A DNA stretch of 64,000 nucleotides from assembly GCA_963981505.1 (NCBI GenBank), contig CAXCEI010000001.1, forward strand, positions 62,001 through 126,000. Reading direction: 5' to 3'. Below the pieces are notes generated by a model. The model was not told the origin of the DNA, did no database searches, and saw only the letters and a list, made by a program, of their open reading frames with translations. Below, in pieces: positions 8,538 to 18,102 of the stretch; position 1 is the stretch's first letter, and every line of letters begins with the position of its first letter. Origin of the DNA: OPU3-GD-OMZ sp001901525 (GTDB lineage Bacteria; Pseudomonadota; Gammaproteobacteria; Methylococcales; Methylomonadaceae). The position numbers and the translations under genes are program-made.

Positions 8538-10847
8538 ATGAGCAATAATCTCGTTATAGTAGAATCACCGGCTAAAGCCAAAACAATAGAAAAATATTTA
8601 GGTAAGGGTTTCCATGTTTTGGCCTCCTATGGGCATGTTCGAGATCTAATCCCCAAAGAAGGGGCTGTTGACACCCAAAATGACTTCACAATGAAATATG
8701 AAGTCATAGAAAGAAATCAACGACATGCTCAGGAAATTTCAAAAGCCGCCCGCAAAGCAGATGCACTCTATCTTGCCACTGACCCAGATCGCGAAGGTGA
8801 GGCGATTGCTTGGCATCTGTACGAACTGCTACAAGAAAAAAAAATAATAAAAGACAAACCTGTCCACCGCATTATTTTTCATGAGATCACCAAAAAAGCA
8901 GTCACTGAGGCCGTTGCAACCCCTCAAAAGTTATCAACGAACATGGTTAACGCCCAACAAGCCCGACGCGCGCTAGATTATTTAGTGGGCTTTAACCTTT
9001 CGCCTTTACTGTGGAAAAAAATCCGTCGCGGCCTGTCTGCTGGACGCGTACAAAGCCCTGCACTACGAATGATTGTTGAGCGAGAACTTGATATTGAGAA
9101 ATTTATAAGCCGAGAATACTGGACTGCTGATGCCGCTCTAACCAGTAACACACAACCTTTCAAGGCAAAACTTACCCGCTTTAACGATAAGAAAATAACC
9201 CAGTTCAGCATTGAAAATGAAACTCAGGCACAAAGCATTCAAGGGACTCTCCTAAAAGAAGCCAACGGCCAATTATTAATTGACACCGTTGAAAAGAAAA
9301 AACGCAAACGCAATCCTGCCCCACCCTTCATCACGTCCACCCTGCAACAAGAAGCCGCACGAAAGCTAGGTTTCACCACAAAAAAAACCATGATGATTGC
9401 TCAGCAACTGTATGAAGGTGTTGCTCTGCAAGGTGAATCTATTGGTTTAATCAGCTATATGCGGACAGACTCTGTTAATTTAGCAGCCGAGGCTGTGACT
9501 GAGATTCGTGAATTAATTAGCAACAAGTATGGCCCGGATTACGTTCCTGAACAGCCGCGTCAATTTAAAACTAAATCTAAGAATGCGCAGGAGGCTCACG
9601 AAGCTATTAGACCGACTGAGTCGTCAAGAACACCCGATGCAATCAAGAGTCATTTAACACCCGACCAAGCTAAACTTTATTCGCTGATCTGGAAACGTAC
9701 CGTTGCATCACAAATGATCCATGCCACTATTGACAGTGTTTATGCTGATCTATCCTGTGGTCCACAACACACCTTTCGGGCAAATGGCTCAACCATTGCT
9801 AACCCTGGGTTCATGTCCGTCTATTTGGAAGGGAAAGATGACACTAAAAAAAGCGAAGATCAGGAATCATTCCTGCCACCCTTAACTAAAGGTGAATTTG
9901 TTCAATTAGACGAAATCGTTCTCGGGCAACATTTTACTGAACCGCCACCCCGATACGGTGAAGCCAGCTTAGTTAAAGCTTTAGAAGAATACGGTATTGG
10001 CAGACCCTCAACCTACGCCTCTATTATTTCAACGCTACAAAACCGTGAATACGTCACTCTGGAAAAAAAGCGCTTTTATCCCACGGATGTCGGGCGTATC
10101 GTCAATAAATTTTTAACAGAGCACTTTACCCAATATGTTGATTACCAATTTACCGCCAACCTAGAAGACAACCTTGATGCCGTTGCCCGAGGGGAAAAAG
10201 AATGGATTCCACTCATGCGAGAATTCTGGCAACCATTCACCACTCTCATTCAAGATAAAGAAAAAAGTGTACAACGTAAAGACGTAACCCAAGAAAGTTT
10301 AGATGAAAAGTGTCCTGAATGTAACAGCCAGCTTTCCATTCGATTAGGTCGCAATGGTCGTTTTATTGGCTGTACCAACTATCCGGAATGTTCTTATACC
10401 CGTAATTTGAATGATGATGCTCAATCGGCTGAACCCCAAATCATTGAAGGTCGCTCCTGTCCAAAATGTCAGAAAAACCTAATTATTAAAACCGGCCGCT
10501 ATGGTAAATTTATCGGTTGCAGTGGTTACCCTGATTGCAAACACATTGAACCCTTAGAAAAACCATTAGATACTAACGTACCATGTCCTAAATGTGAAAA
10601 AGGTAACATTCTTAAACGTAAATCTAGAAATGGCAAGATCTTTTATTCCTGTGAAAAATACCCTAAATGTGACTATGCTATTTGGAACGCACCGGTCAAA
10701 GAAGACTGTCCCGAATGTAACTGGCCCATTCTCGCCTTAAAAACAACTAAACGGCGTGGCACTGAAAAAGTATGCCCACAAAAAGAATGTAAATTCGCAA
10801 CGCCTTATGAAGGTGATCCAGACGATGCAGAAGGCCCACAAAGTTAA
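8538..10847 (+). CDS. topA: DNA topoisomerase I
   Basis: This 769-residue type IA topoisomerase relaxes negatively supercoiled DNA. The Toprim domain opens with LVIVESPAKAKTIEKYLG and carries DPDREGEAIAWHL. The catalytic tyrosine is Y307 in SYMRTDS. The C-terminal third has zinc-ribbon repeats: three clear CPxC...C units starting near residues 593, 643 and 683, and a fourth, CPEC...CPQKEC, near 720. Compared with E. coli TopA (about 865 residues) the tail is shorter but the zinc fingers are kept. Confidence 0.97.
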   Translation: MSNNLVIVESPAKAKTIEKYLGKGFHVLASYGHVRDLIPKEGAVDTQNDFTMKYEVIERNQRHAQEISKAARKADALYLATDPDREGEAIAWHLYELLQEKKIIKDKPVHRIIFHEITKKAVTEAVATPQKLSTNMVNAQQARRALDYLVGFNLSPLLWKKIRRGLSAGRVQSPALRMIVERELDIEKFISREYWTADAALTSNTQPFKAKLTRFNDKKITQFSIENETQAQSIQGTLLKEANGQLLIDTVEKKKRKRNPAPPFITSTLQQEAARKLGFTTKKTMMIAQQLYEGVALQGESIGLISYMRTDSVNLAAEAVTEIRELISNKYGPDYVPEQPRQFKTKSKNAQEAHEAIRPTESSRTPDAIKSHLTPDQAKLYSLIWKRTVASQMIHATIDSVYADLSCGPQHTFRANGSTIANPGFMSVYLEGKDDTKKSEDQESFLPPLTKGEFVQLDEIVLGQHFTEPPPRYGEASLVKALEEYGIGRPSTYASIISTLQNREYVTLEKKRFYPTDVGRIVNKFLTEHFTQYVDYQFTANLEDNLDAVARGEKEWIPLMREFWQPFTTLIQDKEKSVQRKDVTQESLDEKCPECNSQLSIRLGRNGRFIGCTNYPECSYTRNLNDDAQSAEPQIIEGRSCPKCQKNLIIKTGRYGKFIGCSGYPDCKHIEPLEKPLDTNVPCPKCEKGNILKRKSRNGKIFYSCEKYPKCDYAIWNAPVKEDCPECNWPILALKTTKRRGTEKVCPQKECKFATPYEGDPDDAEGPQS

Positions 10848-10890
10848 CAACTAATCTTCTTTTTCAATCACTTAATACCTTAATTCTCTG

Positions 10891-10896
10891 TATAAT
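10891..10896 (+). promoter_or_regulatory. Candidate -10 element for purEK
   Basis: A perfect TATAAT hexamer lies 30 bases upstream of the purE start. No convincing -35 hexamer is found at 16-18 bases. A strong TGGAGG ribosome binding site follows just before the ATG. Confidence 0.35.
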
Positions 10897-10926
10897 TAGC
10901 TCTTTTTTGCTACCTGGAGGTTTTGA

Positions 10927-11424
10927 ATGACCGCGTTAATTGGAATTATCATGGGTTCAACATCGGACTGGGAAACCATGCAACATGCGGTGCATATACT
11001 TGAAAAATTTAATATTCCACATGAGGTAGAGGTCGTCTCAGCCCACAGAACCCCCGACAAACTGTTTCTTTATGCTGAAACAGCTGAAACGAAAGGCATT
11101 GAAGTCATCATTGCAGGTGCCGGCGGTGCCGCGCACTTACCGGGGATGACCGCCGCAAAAACGCAGCTTCCTGTTCTCGGCGTCCCCGTTCAATCAAAAG
11201 CATTAAACGGTATGGATTCTCTGTTATCCATTGCACAAATGCCCGCGGGCATTCCTGTTGGCACCTTAGCTATTGGTAAAGCCGGCGCTATTAATGCGGC
11301 TCTTCTGGCAACAGCAATCCTCGCTAATAAATACCCCAACTACAGTACCGCGCTGAAAGCCTACAGAGAAGAGCAAAGCAACAATGTGTTACAATCACCT
11401 GATCCACGTCGGACGCAGTCATGA
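10927..11424 (+). CDS. purE: N5-carboxyaminoimidazole ribonucleotide mutase
   Basis: This 165-residue class I PurE converts N5-CAIR to CAIR in de novo purine synthesis. The N-terminal MGSTSDWETM motif, the SAHRTP block and the GAGGAAHLPGM loop are all present, with the SIAQMPAGIPVGT segment near the C-terminus. It has a strong TGGAGG ribosome binding site. Its stop codon overlaps the purK start (ATGA), so the two proteins are translationally coupled. Confidence 0.97.
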   Translation: MTALIGIIMGSTSDWETMQHAVHILEKFNIPHEVEVVSAHRTPDKLFLYAETAETKGIEVIIAGAGGAAHLPGMTAAKTQLPVLGVPVQSKALNGMDSLLSIAQMPAGIPVGTLAIGKAGAINAALLATAILANKYPNYSTALKAYREEQSNNVLQSPDPRRTQS

Positions 11425-12512
11425 AAATTGGCATTTTAGGCGGCGGACAATTAGCACGGATGCTCGCACTGGCAGGCTACCCGCTAGGATTGGACTTTGC
11501 CATCATCGACCCCAGTAACGATGCAGGTGCTATCGGCCTAGCTAACCATCTTCATGGCGCCTACGACGATGAATCCCTGTTACATGAATTAGCGCAACAA
11601 ACCGATATTGTCACCTACGAATTTGAGAATGTACCCGCCAGTGTCGCTCAGTTATTAGCGCAGCATACCCAAATTGCACCTTGTGCTCGCGCTCTTGCAA
11701 TCGCACAAGACCGATTGATCGAAAAAAAATTCTTTCACGACCTTAATATACCTACCACAAATTTTGCCGCAGTCAATTCACTTGACGATCTGGAACAAGC
11801 CATTAAAACCATTGGTTTTTCTGCCATCCTGAAAAGCTGTCGCATGGGTTATGATGGTAAAGGTCAGGTCCTATTACATGGTCCAGAGGATCTAGTCAGT
11901 GCCTGGAATTCAATGCGTAACAGTCCTTCCATTGTTGAAGGGTTTGTCCCCCATACCCGAGAAATTTCGATTATTGCCGCTCGTCGCCCCAATGGCGAAA
12001 CCGTATTTTATCCGCTCTCAGAAAACAGCCATAGCCAAGGGATTTTAAGAGTGTCACGCTGTTGTATTGATGACCCAAAGCAACACGAAGCTGAGCAATA
12101 TCTTGCCCGCATTATGGAAGAACTCGATTATGTTGGCACCATCGCTCTAGAGCTTTTCGAGGTTCAAGGGCAACTGCTGGCGAATGAATTTGCACCCCGC
12201 GTCCACAACTCCGGACACTGGACCATAGAAGGTGCTGAAACCAGCCAATTTGAGAACCATTTACGTGCTATTTTAGATTGGCCCCTAGGTTCAACTCAAG
12301 CTAAAGGCTATTCTGGCATGGTCAATTTTATTGGCGGTCTTCCTCCAACGGAACAAGTTTTAGCCATTAAAAACACACACCAGCACCTCTATGCTAAACA
12401 GCCTCGCCCTGGACGGAAAGTGGGTCATGCAACCATTAGAACGGACGACCCTGAATTATTCGAATCATCGTTAAAAAAACTAACACAATTAGCCGAACAA
12501 AACATAGCCTGA
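11421..12512 (+). CDS. purK: N5-carboxyaminoimidazole ribonucleotide synthase
   Basis: This 363-residue ATP-grasp enzyme makes N5-CAIR from AIR, bicarbonate and ATP, the substrate of PurE. The N-terminus GILGGGQLARML is characteristic; the ATP-grasp core contains KSCRMGYDGKGQ and the ligand block ANEFAPRVHNSGHWT. It overlaps purE by four bases. Confidence 0.97.
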   Translation: MKIGILGGGQLARMLALAGYPLGLDFAIIDPSNDAGAIGLANHLHGAYDDESLLHELAQQTDIVTYEFENVPASVAQLLAQHTQIAPCARALAIAQDRLIEKKFFHDLNIPTTNFAAVNSLDDLEQAIKTIGFSAILKSCRMGYDGKGQVLLHGPEDLVSAWNSMRNSPSIVEGFVPHTREISIIAARRPNGETVFYPLSENSHSQGILRVSRCCIDDPKQHEAEQYLARIMEELDYVGTIALELFEVQGQLLANEFAPRVHNSGHWTIEGAETSQFENHLRAILDWPLGSTQAKGYSGMVNFIGGLPPTEQVLAIKNTHQHLYAKQPRPGRKVGHATIRTDDPELFESSLKKLTQLAEQNIA

Positions 12513-12581
12513 ATTACTGCACGGAAAACCCAACATAAACCCGGCCCCTCTGGTTTTCTTCAATTTTAACAATAAATCGCT

Positions 12582-13139
12582 ATGACACATATTTCAGAGT
12601 TTAAAACGCGACTGTTTACACAATATCTCGTGCAAGGTCAAATTATCGCCTATCCAACAGAAGCCGTTTATGGTCTCGGTTGTGATCCTCTCAATGGCGA
12701 TGCAGTCAGACAATTACTGACTCTTAAACAACGTCCCGTAGAAAAAGGACTCATCCTGATCGCTTCTTCATTTGACCAACTCAGCCCTTACCTTAACGTT
12801 AATGACGGCGATCATATTCAACACATGTTATCCACCTGGCCCGGCCCGACAACCTGGATCGTGCCCGCGCAGCACTGGGTTCCAACCTGGCTACGCGGCC
12901 AACATTCCAGTTTAGCTGTCAGGGTTACAAACCACCCTATAGCTGCCGCGTTATGCAAAGCATTTAATGGCCCTATCGTTTCAACCAGCGCCAATATCAG
13001 CGACAAACCTGCGGCTAAAACTGCATTAGCCATTAAAAAACAATTAGGTATTGAAATCCCTATTTGCCCTGGGGATCTCAGCGGATTACAAAATGCCACC
13101 CCCATATATGACCTAATAACCGGACAACAACTTCGTTAG
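12582..13139 (+). CDS. tsaC: L-threonylcarbamoyladenylate synthase TsaC
   Basis: This 185-residue YrdC/TsaC-family protein makes threonylcarbamoyl-AMP for the t6A37 modification of ANN-decoding tRNAs. The YPTEAVYGLGCDP motif, the KQRPVEKGL stretch and the GPIVSTSANISDKPA loop are typical. The length fits the short TsaC form rather than the longer Sua5. It lies 70 bases after purK, on the same strand, and converges with the phosphopantetheinyl transferase gene. Confidence 0.94.
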   Translation: MTHISEFKTRLFTQYLVQGQIIAYPTEAVYGLGCDPLNGDAVRQLLTLKQRPVEKGLILIASSFDQLSPYLNVNDGDHIQHMLSTWPGPTTWIVPAQHWVPTWLRGQHSSLAVRVTNHPIAAALCKAFNGPIVSTSANISDKPAAKTALAIKKQLGIEIPICPGDLSGLQNATPIYDLITGQQLR

Positions 13140-13175
13140 ACAACCGTGAAACCTCAATCCGCAACACTATCCTAT

Positions 13176-13865
13176 TCACTTCCAGTAACGATAAGCCAGT
13201 TTATATGCAGGACCATCTACAGTTAAAGCAGCACTTAATCCTGAAGGAACGTTCAGATCGGTAACGCGCCAATCGGTGGTCCGACCGCAATCATTTGGCA
13301 CGCCCAAAACCTTAATAGGCTCCTGAAGCGACATCTCACAATTTTTAAGACCTAACGAAATACCTCGTCCTACCGCCTTTACAAAAGACTCTTTACGGGT
13401 CCAAATACGATAAAACATGGCTTTCTGATCCTCAGCTTCCAGTTGCTGCCAACTATACAATTCTGTCTCTGCAAAACATTTTTCCGCCAAGGCATTTAAA
13501 TTAATACGCTCCCGACAAACTTCTATATCTACACCAATTTGTCGCTGACAACCTAAGGCAATCACTAAGTGATCCCCGGTATGCGATAAATTAAACACAA
13601 CGTCCTGACCGCCACTCCCATGCACCACATAAGGCTTACCGAAAGGACCCTGAAGCAATTCAATAGCCGCAGCACTGTTAACGGCCATATAATCAGCCAG
13701 TAACTGTCTTAAAATAGCCCTCGCAATAACAAACCGTTGCCGAACCTTAATCACCTTAAGACTTTCTGCCCGGCACCTCTCATCCGGTGATAATAATGCC
13801 CAACACATTGGATAATCGCCCTTAGATAAGTCTGCAAACCATAATTGAATGATTGATCGTTCCAC
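13176..13865 (-). CDS. 4'-phosphopantetheinyl transferase, Sfp type
   Basis: This 229-residue enzyme would transfer the phosphopantetheine arm of CoA to carrier proteins. The two signature motifs are present: QIGVDIEVCRER near 105-120 with the Mg-binding acidic residues, and RIWTRKESFVKAVGRG near 150-165. The N-terminal half has the RQRFVIARAILRQLLADY stretch typical of Sfp/HetI-like members. Its length fits Sfp rather than the short AcpS. The start is a GTG. No polyketide or peptide synthase gene lies in the window, so its carrier protein is unknown. It follows the gamma-glutamyltransferase gene by five bases. Confidence 0.88.
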   Translation of the reverse strand: MERSIIQLWFADLSKGDYPMCWALLSPDERCRAESLKVIKVRQRFVIARAILRQLLADYMAVNSAAAIELLQGPFGKPYVVHGSGGQDVVFNLSHTGDHLVIALGCQRQIGVDIEVCRERINLNALAEKCFAETELYSWQQLEAEDQKAMFYRIWTRKESFVKAVGRGISLGLKNCEMSLQEPIKVLGVPNDCGRTTDWRVTDLNVPSGLSAALTVDGPAYKLAYRYWK

Positions 13866-13870
13866 GCTAT

Positions 13871-15577
13871 TTATCTTACCACCGCTAACCCTTCACCACG
13901 AAAATCGCTCGCAGCTTCCATGGCCTGATTATTATCTTTTTGCCTTAACACCGCTTGCATATCACCATAACGATTATTTTTTTCTTCTAAACGGTGGCCC
14001 CGTCGCGTCAATGCCTTAACCTCATCTCCGGTCAATGCCTCCGACTCAAACTGCACCTTATCAGGTATAAACTGATGATGAAAACGCGGCGCATCAACTA
14101 TCGCTTGAATTTCAGCCCCCTTAGCAAATTCTAAAATAGCCAATAAGACCATTGAAATGATACGACTTCCTCCCGGAGTTCCTAAAGCAACGACACGGTG
14201 TTCATCCTCTAAGAAGGTCGGCGTCATACTGGATAACATTCGTTTCCCCCCCACTATTGAATTTGCTGCTCCACCTATTAAACCATAACCATTTACAGAC
14301 CCTATGCGGCTCACAAAATCATCCATTTCGTTGTTTAAAACAACCCCAGTTTCTGATGCTATAAACCCAGAACCAAATGGAAAATTTATACTTAACGTGG
14401 CTGCGACTCGATTACCTTCATGATCCATAATTGAAAAATGTGTGGTATCTTCCCCACCCGCTTGATCTGCTAGCGGTCCATTTAATAAAACACTGGGGAA
14501 CGCCTTATCAGATTGCATCGATACTCTCAGACCAGCGGCATAATCAGCACTCAATAATTGTTTAACCGGAATCTGAACAAAATCCGGATCACCCAAATAA
14601 ACCGCTCGGTCTCTGTAGGCTCGTCGCATCGCTTCAATAATTAAATGTTTTCGCATAACCGAAGTCATTGTCTCCAACGAATACCCGGCTAAAATATTGA
14701 GTACCTCTACCAAGACAATACCCCCTGAAGAAGGCGGGGCTGCGCTGGTTATTTTGATCCCTCGGTATTCTCCGAATATGGGTTTACGCTCTACAACGTG
14801 GTATGCTGCTAAATCAGCTAATGTCCAAATACCCCCACCCTTTTGAACACTGTCTACAAGCAATGTAGCTATTTCGCCTTGATAAAATCCAGCCCAACCC
14901 AAAGTCGAAAGCAGTCGTAAAGTTCGCGCTAAATCCTTTTGCCGTAACAAAAAACCAGTCGCCGGTATTTGCCCCTGATCATAAAAAACAGCTTGTAATT
15001 CGCTATTGACGGTCATCTGATGCGTTCGATACTGCAACAAATGACGAAACCGCTGCCCTACATGAAAACCTTTTTCAGCCAGGTTAATAGCGGGCTTCAG
15101 CGCTACCGATAATGGCAACCGCCCGTAGTTTTCAGCCAAATGGACCAACCCTGCGGGTAAACCCGGCACACCAGCGGCTAATGGCCCCTGTGTAGATGCA
15201 TTCTTGACCACCTGACCGCACTCATTTTGAAACATACCTTGATGGGCTGCTAGCGGCGCCTTTTCTCGCGCATCGATCATGACATCGAACTTATCACGCG
15301 CCCTATGCAACAAAAAAAAACCACCCCCGCCTAACCCTGAGCCTTGCGGCTCAACCACAGACAAAACCGCAGCGACAGCCACTGCCGCATCAAAAGCATT
15401 CCCACCCGACGCTAAAATAGCCAGCCCTGCATTTGTAGCTAATGGATGGGCCGACGCGATCGCCCCCTGCTTTGTCTCGGCAAAACAAACTGAATTCATT
15501 AATCCATAAACGACAAAAACAGCTTTAAGCGTTAGCAATCCAGATGATATCAGTTGCTTAAAGGTCGAAGTCCCCAT
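13871..15577 (-). CDS. ggt: Gamma-glutamyltransferase
   Basis: This exported Ntn-hydrolase of about 568 residues cleaves gamma-glutamyl bonds of glutathione in the periplasm. The N-terminal hydrophobic stretch ending in VCFAE looks like a signal peptide. The autoprocessing site is DTTHFSI, where the second threonine would be the new N-terminus of the small subunit. The downstream SSMTPT and GTPGGSRI motifs are the usual substrate-binding blocks. An upstream in-frame GTG could add one residue. It sits just before the phosphopantetheinyl transferase gene; I know of no functional link between them. Confidence 0.94.
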   Translation of the reverse strand: MGTSTFKQLISSGLLTLKAVFVVYGLMNSVCFAETKQGAIASAHPLATNAGLAILASGGNAFDAAVAVAAVLSVVEPQGSGLGGGGFFLLHRARDKFDVMIDAREKAPLAAHQGMFQNECGQVVKNASTQGPLAAGVPGLPAGLVHLAENYGRLPLSVALKPAINLAEKGFHVGQRFRHLLQYRTHQMTVNSELQAVFYDQGQIPATGFLLRQKDLARTLRLLSTLGWAGFYQGEIATLLVDSVQKGGGIWTLADLAAYHVVERKPIFGEYRGIKITSAAPPSSGGIVLVEVLNILAGYSLETMTSVMRKHLIIEAMRRAYRDRAVYLGDPDFVQIPVKQLLSADYAAGLRVSMQSDKAFPSVLLNGPLADQAGGEDTTHFSIMDHEGNRVAATLSINFPFGSGFIASETGVVLNNEMDDFVSRIGSVNGYGLIGGAANSIVGGKRMLSSMTPTFLEDEHRVVALGTPGGSRIISMVLLAILEFAKGAEIQAIVDAPRFHHQFIPDKVQFESEALTGDEVKALTRRGHRLEEKNNRYGDMQAVLRQKDNNQAMEAASDFRGEGLAVVR

Positions 15578-15636
15578 CACGAATTAAATGCTATGATAAA
15601 GCCCACTATTCTATCACCTTGGGTATCAATACATAT

Positions 15637-16521
15637 ATGTCTAAAGCAAAACCTACTCTCGGCTTAATTGGTATTGGATTAATGGGCCAGCCCATGGCAC
15701 TAAACTTTCTAGCGGCGGGTTACTCCTTAAACATTTGGAACCGAACAACTTCAAAATGTCAGCCACTGGTCGCCGCCGGCGCCCATCTCCAGACAACTAT
15801 CGGTCAACTCACTCAGGCCTCCGATATTATTTTATTATGTTTATCCGATACCGATGCAGTTAAAGCCATCATACACCGCAACGATGGCATCATCCAGTAC
15901 GGCAATAGCACGCAACAACTGATTGATTTATCCAGTATAGACCCCGAAATAACGGTGCAATTGGCCGATGAACTTAAAGAAAAAACAGGCATGAGTTGGG
16001 TTGATGCCCCGGTTTCAGGCGGCATTAGCGGCGCACAAAAAGGAACTCTCGCTATTATGGCAGGTGGAACAGTCCCAGCCGTTAAAACAGCGCAGTCCGT
16101 TTTAAAACCTTTGTACTCGCAATTCACCCACATGGGTGCCACAGGTTCCGGACAAATAACCAAGATCTGCAACCAAATGATTGTCAGTTGTAATGTTCTT
16201 GTAATCGCTGAAATGATAGCACTCGCACAAAATGCCGGCGTGAATGCAAATAAAATTCCAACCGCGCTTACCGGCGGCTTTGCTGACTCAAAACCATTAC
16301 AAATCGTGGGTCCTGAAATGGCTCAAAAAACCTTTGAACCTGTTAAGTGGCGGGTTAAAACATTATTAAAAGACTTACGCCTGGCTAACAAACTCGCGAA
16401 CCACTATAACAATGCCATACCCATGTCTAAACTGGCTGAAACATTACTGACACAGCATGGAAGTCAAGGCTATCTTGAACACGACCCCAGCACACTTATA
16501 AAGTTATACTGTGAGGATTAA
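15637..16521 (+). CDS. glxR: 2-hydroxy-3-oxopropionate (tartronate semialdehyde) reductase
   Basis: This 294-residue beta-hydroxyacid dehydrogenase probably reduces tartronate semialdehyde to D-glycerate. It has the dinucleotide-binding start GLIGIGLMGQPMA, the substrate loop DAPVSGGISGAQKGTL and the catalytic lysine segment GSGQITKICNQM. I chose the ATG at 15637 over the upstream TTG because it gives the usual length. It is followed two bases later by hydroxypyruvate isomerase, so the pair would interconvert C3 acids, but no glyoxylate carboligase is present. A 3-hydroxyisobutyrate dehydrogenase-like role is the main alternative. Confidence 0.85.
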   Translation: MSKAKPTLGLIGIGLMGQPMALNFLAAGYSLNIWNRTTSKCQPLVAAGAHLQTTIGQLTQASDIILLCLSDTDAVKAIIHRNDGIIQYGNSTQQLIDLSSIDPEITVQLADELKEKTGMSWVDAPVSGGISGAQKGTLAIMAGGTVPAVKTAQSVLKPLYSQFTHMGATGSGQITKICNQMIVSCNVLVIAEMIALAQNAGVNANKIPTALTGGFADSKPLQIVGPEMAQKTFEPVKWRVKTLLKDLRLANKLANHYNNAIPMSKLAETLLTQHGSQGYLEHDPSTLIKLYCED

Positions 16522-16523
16522 CG

Positions 16524-17309
16524 ATGCCTCGTTTTACCGCTAATCTTAGTTTATTGTTCCCTGAGCTGAAATTCACCGAACGCTTTAGTGCTGCTAAACG
16601 ACATGGCTTTGACGCTATTGAAATACAATTCCCTTATCAGGAAACAGCAGATACCTTATTAAACCTGTTGTGTGAAAACGATCTTAAACTCGTCCTTTTT
16701 AACGTTGATGCCGACGACCTTCTACAGGGCGGCGAAGGGCTGGCCTGCGTGCCGCATAAGCAACAGCAATTTCAAGAGGCGGTAGTGCAAGCAAGCAATT
16801 ATGCCAAAATATTAAACCCGAAATTTATCAATGTTTTACCCGGTCGGGCAATCAACCCCAAGCACCACAACCGTTACCTCGAACAATTTAACGAAAACCT
16901 TCACTTCGCTTTAACTCAATTCTCGGACATTGGCGTGAAAACGGTCTTTGAAGCGATCAACACCCATGACTTCCCGGGGTTTATTATCTCCCAAACGCAA
17001 CAAATGTTAGCCGTACTGGTACAGGTCAATCACCCTGACCTCATGCTACAGTTTGATATTTATCATATGCATCGAATGGGTGAGAATATCTGCCACTTTA
17101 TTACCACTCAAACCCCTCTTATTGGTCATATCCAATTTGCTGATTACCCAGGGCGTCATCAACCGGGCACAGGAAAAATCAATTTTTCAGAACTCTTTGA
17201 TACCATTGATCGTTCAACCTATTCAGGCTGGGTAGGCGCTGAATACCAACCTCAAGGACCCAGGACCACTAGCCTAAACTGGTTAACACAATTCGCTCAC
17301 CGCTCTTAA
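16524..17309 (+). CDS. hyi: Hydroxypyruvate isomerase
   Basis: This 261-residue TIM-barrel protein belongs to the Hyi/xylose isomerase-like family that converts hydroxypyruvate to tartronate semialdehyde. Recognisable segments are the N-terminal PRFTANLSLLFPE, the EAINTHDFPGF strand with the metal-binding glutamate, QFDIYHMHRM, and HIQFADYPGRHQPGTGKINF near the C-terminus. A GAGG ribosome binding site precedes the ATG. It directly follows glxR, the expected next enzyme, and converges with the ferredoxin gene, overlapping its end by a few bases. Confidence 0.92.
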   Translation: MPRFTANLSLLFPELKFTERFSAAKRHGFDAIEIQFPYQETADTLLNLLCENDLKLVLFNVDADDLLQGGEGLACVPHKQQQFQEAVVQASNYAKILNPKFINVLPGRAINPKHHNRYLEQFNENLHFALTQFSDIGVKTVFEAINTHDFPGFIISQTQQMLAVLVQVNHPDLMLQFDIYHMHRMGENICHFITTQTPLIGHIQFADYPGRHQPGTGKINFSELFDTIDRSTYSGWVGAEYQPQGPRTTSLNWLTQFAHRS

Positions 17310-17548
17310 GTAATCTTCAAATACTTTTGATAAAGCGTTTCTTGACTTTCTTCATTTTCAGAATCTTTATCAATGCAATCAACCGGACAAACTTCAATAC
17401 ATTGCGGCAAATCATGATGCCCTACACATTCAGTACATAATGCCGGATCTATGATATAGATTTCCTCACCCTGAGAAATAGCACCGTTAGGGCATTCCGG
17501 TTCACAAACATCACAATTAATACATTCATCATCAATAATTAAAGCCAT
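17306..17548 (-). CDS. YfhL-family 2[4Fe-4S] ferredoxin
   Basis: This 80-residue ferredoxin has two [4Fe-4S] cluster motifs: CINCDVCEPEC near residues 9-19 and CTECVGHHDLPQCIEVCP near 38-55. The eight-residue insert between the second and third cysteines of the second motif and the acidic C-terminus are typical of the YfhL/Allochromatium type. It starts within the stop codon of coaD, and this coaD-ferredoxin order is common in gammaproteobacteria. Its electron-transfer partner is not evident. Confidence 0.93.
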   Translation of the reverse strand: MALIIDDECINCDVCEPECPNGAISQGEEIYIIDPALCTECVGHHDLPQCIEVCPVDCIDKDSENEESQETLYQKYLKIT

Positions 17549-18033
17549 TATTTTCCTTTCCTAAATTTTTTAACTAACGCATTTTGTACATGCTGCGGAA
17601 CGAGTTTTGATATATCACCGCCTAATGCTGAACTTTCCTTAATCAAACTGGAAGACAAGAAACCATATTTTTCAGCCGGCGTTAAAAATATAGTCTCTAA
17701 CTCTGAGGCCAGGTGCCGATTCATACCGGCTAATTGAAATTCATATTCAAAATCAGAGACCGCCCGAAGCCCTCGTAAAATAACACTCACTTGCTGTTCA
17801 AGTGCACAAGTGACTAACAATGAATCAAAACGAATAACATCAACACGCGGTAGGTGACATACGGTTTCTTCCATAAGCGCGACGCGTTCATCAATAGTAA
17901 ACAATGGCTTTTTAGCCTGATTAAACGCGACCGCCACGACAACCCGTTCAAAAAGAGAGGAAGCTCGCACAATTAAGTCCAAATGCCCGTTTGTTACCGG
18001 ATCAAAAGTACCAGGATATATCGCAGAAACCAT
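17548..18033 (-). CDS. coaD: Phosphopantetheine adenylyltransferase
   Basis: This 161-residue nucleotidyltransferase makes dephospho-CoA from 4'-phosphopantetheine and ATP. The YPGTFDPVTNGHLDLI block carries the TxGH nucleotide motif, and the C-terminal FLSSSLIKESSALGGD segment is the ATP-binding signature. I take the ATG at 18033; a GTG nine bases upstream is an alternative. It lies between rsmD and the ferredoxin gene in the usual order. Confidence 0.96.
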   Translation of the reverse strand: MVSAIYPGTFDPVTNGHLDLIVRASSLFERVVVAVAFNQAKKPLFTIDERVALMEETVCHLPRVDVIRFDSLLVTCALEQQVSVILRGLRAVSDFEYEFQLAGMNRHLASELETIFLTPAEKYGFLSSSLIKESSALGGDISKLVPQHVQNALVKKFRKGK

Positions 18034-18102
18034 TAGACACACTCAAGAACAAAATAAAGCGATAATTTTATCTTATTAGTAATCAAAAACGTAGTAAAAC
18101 CA

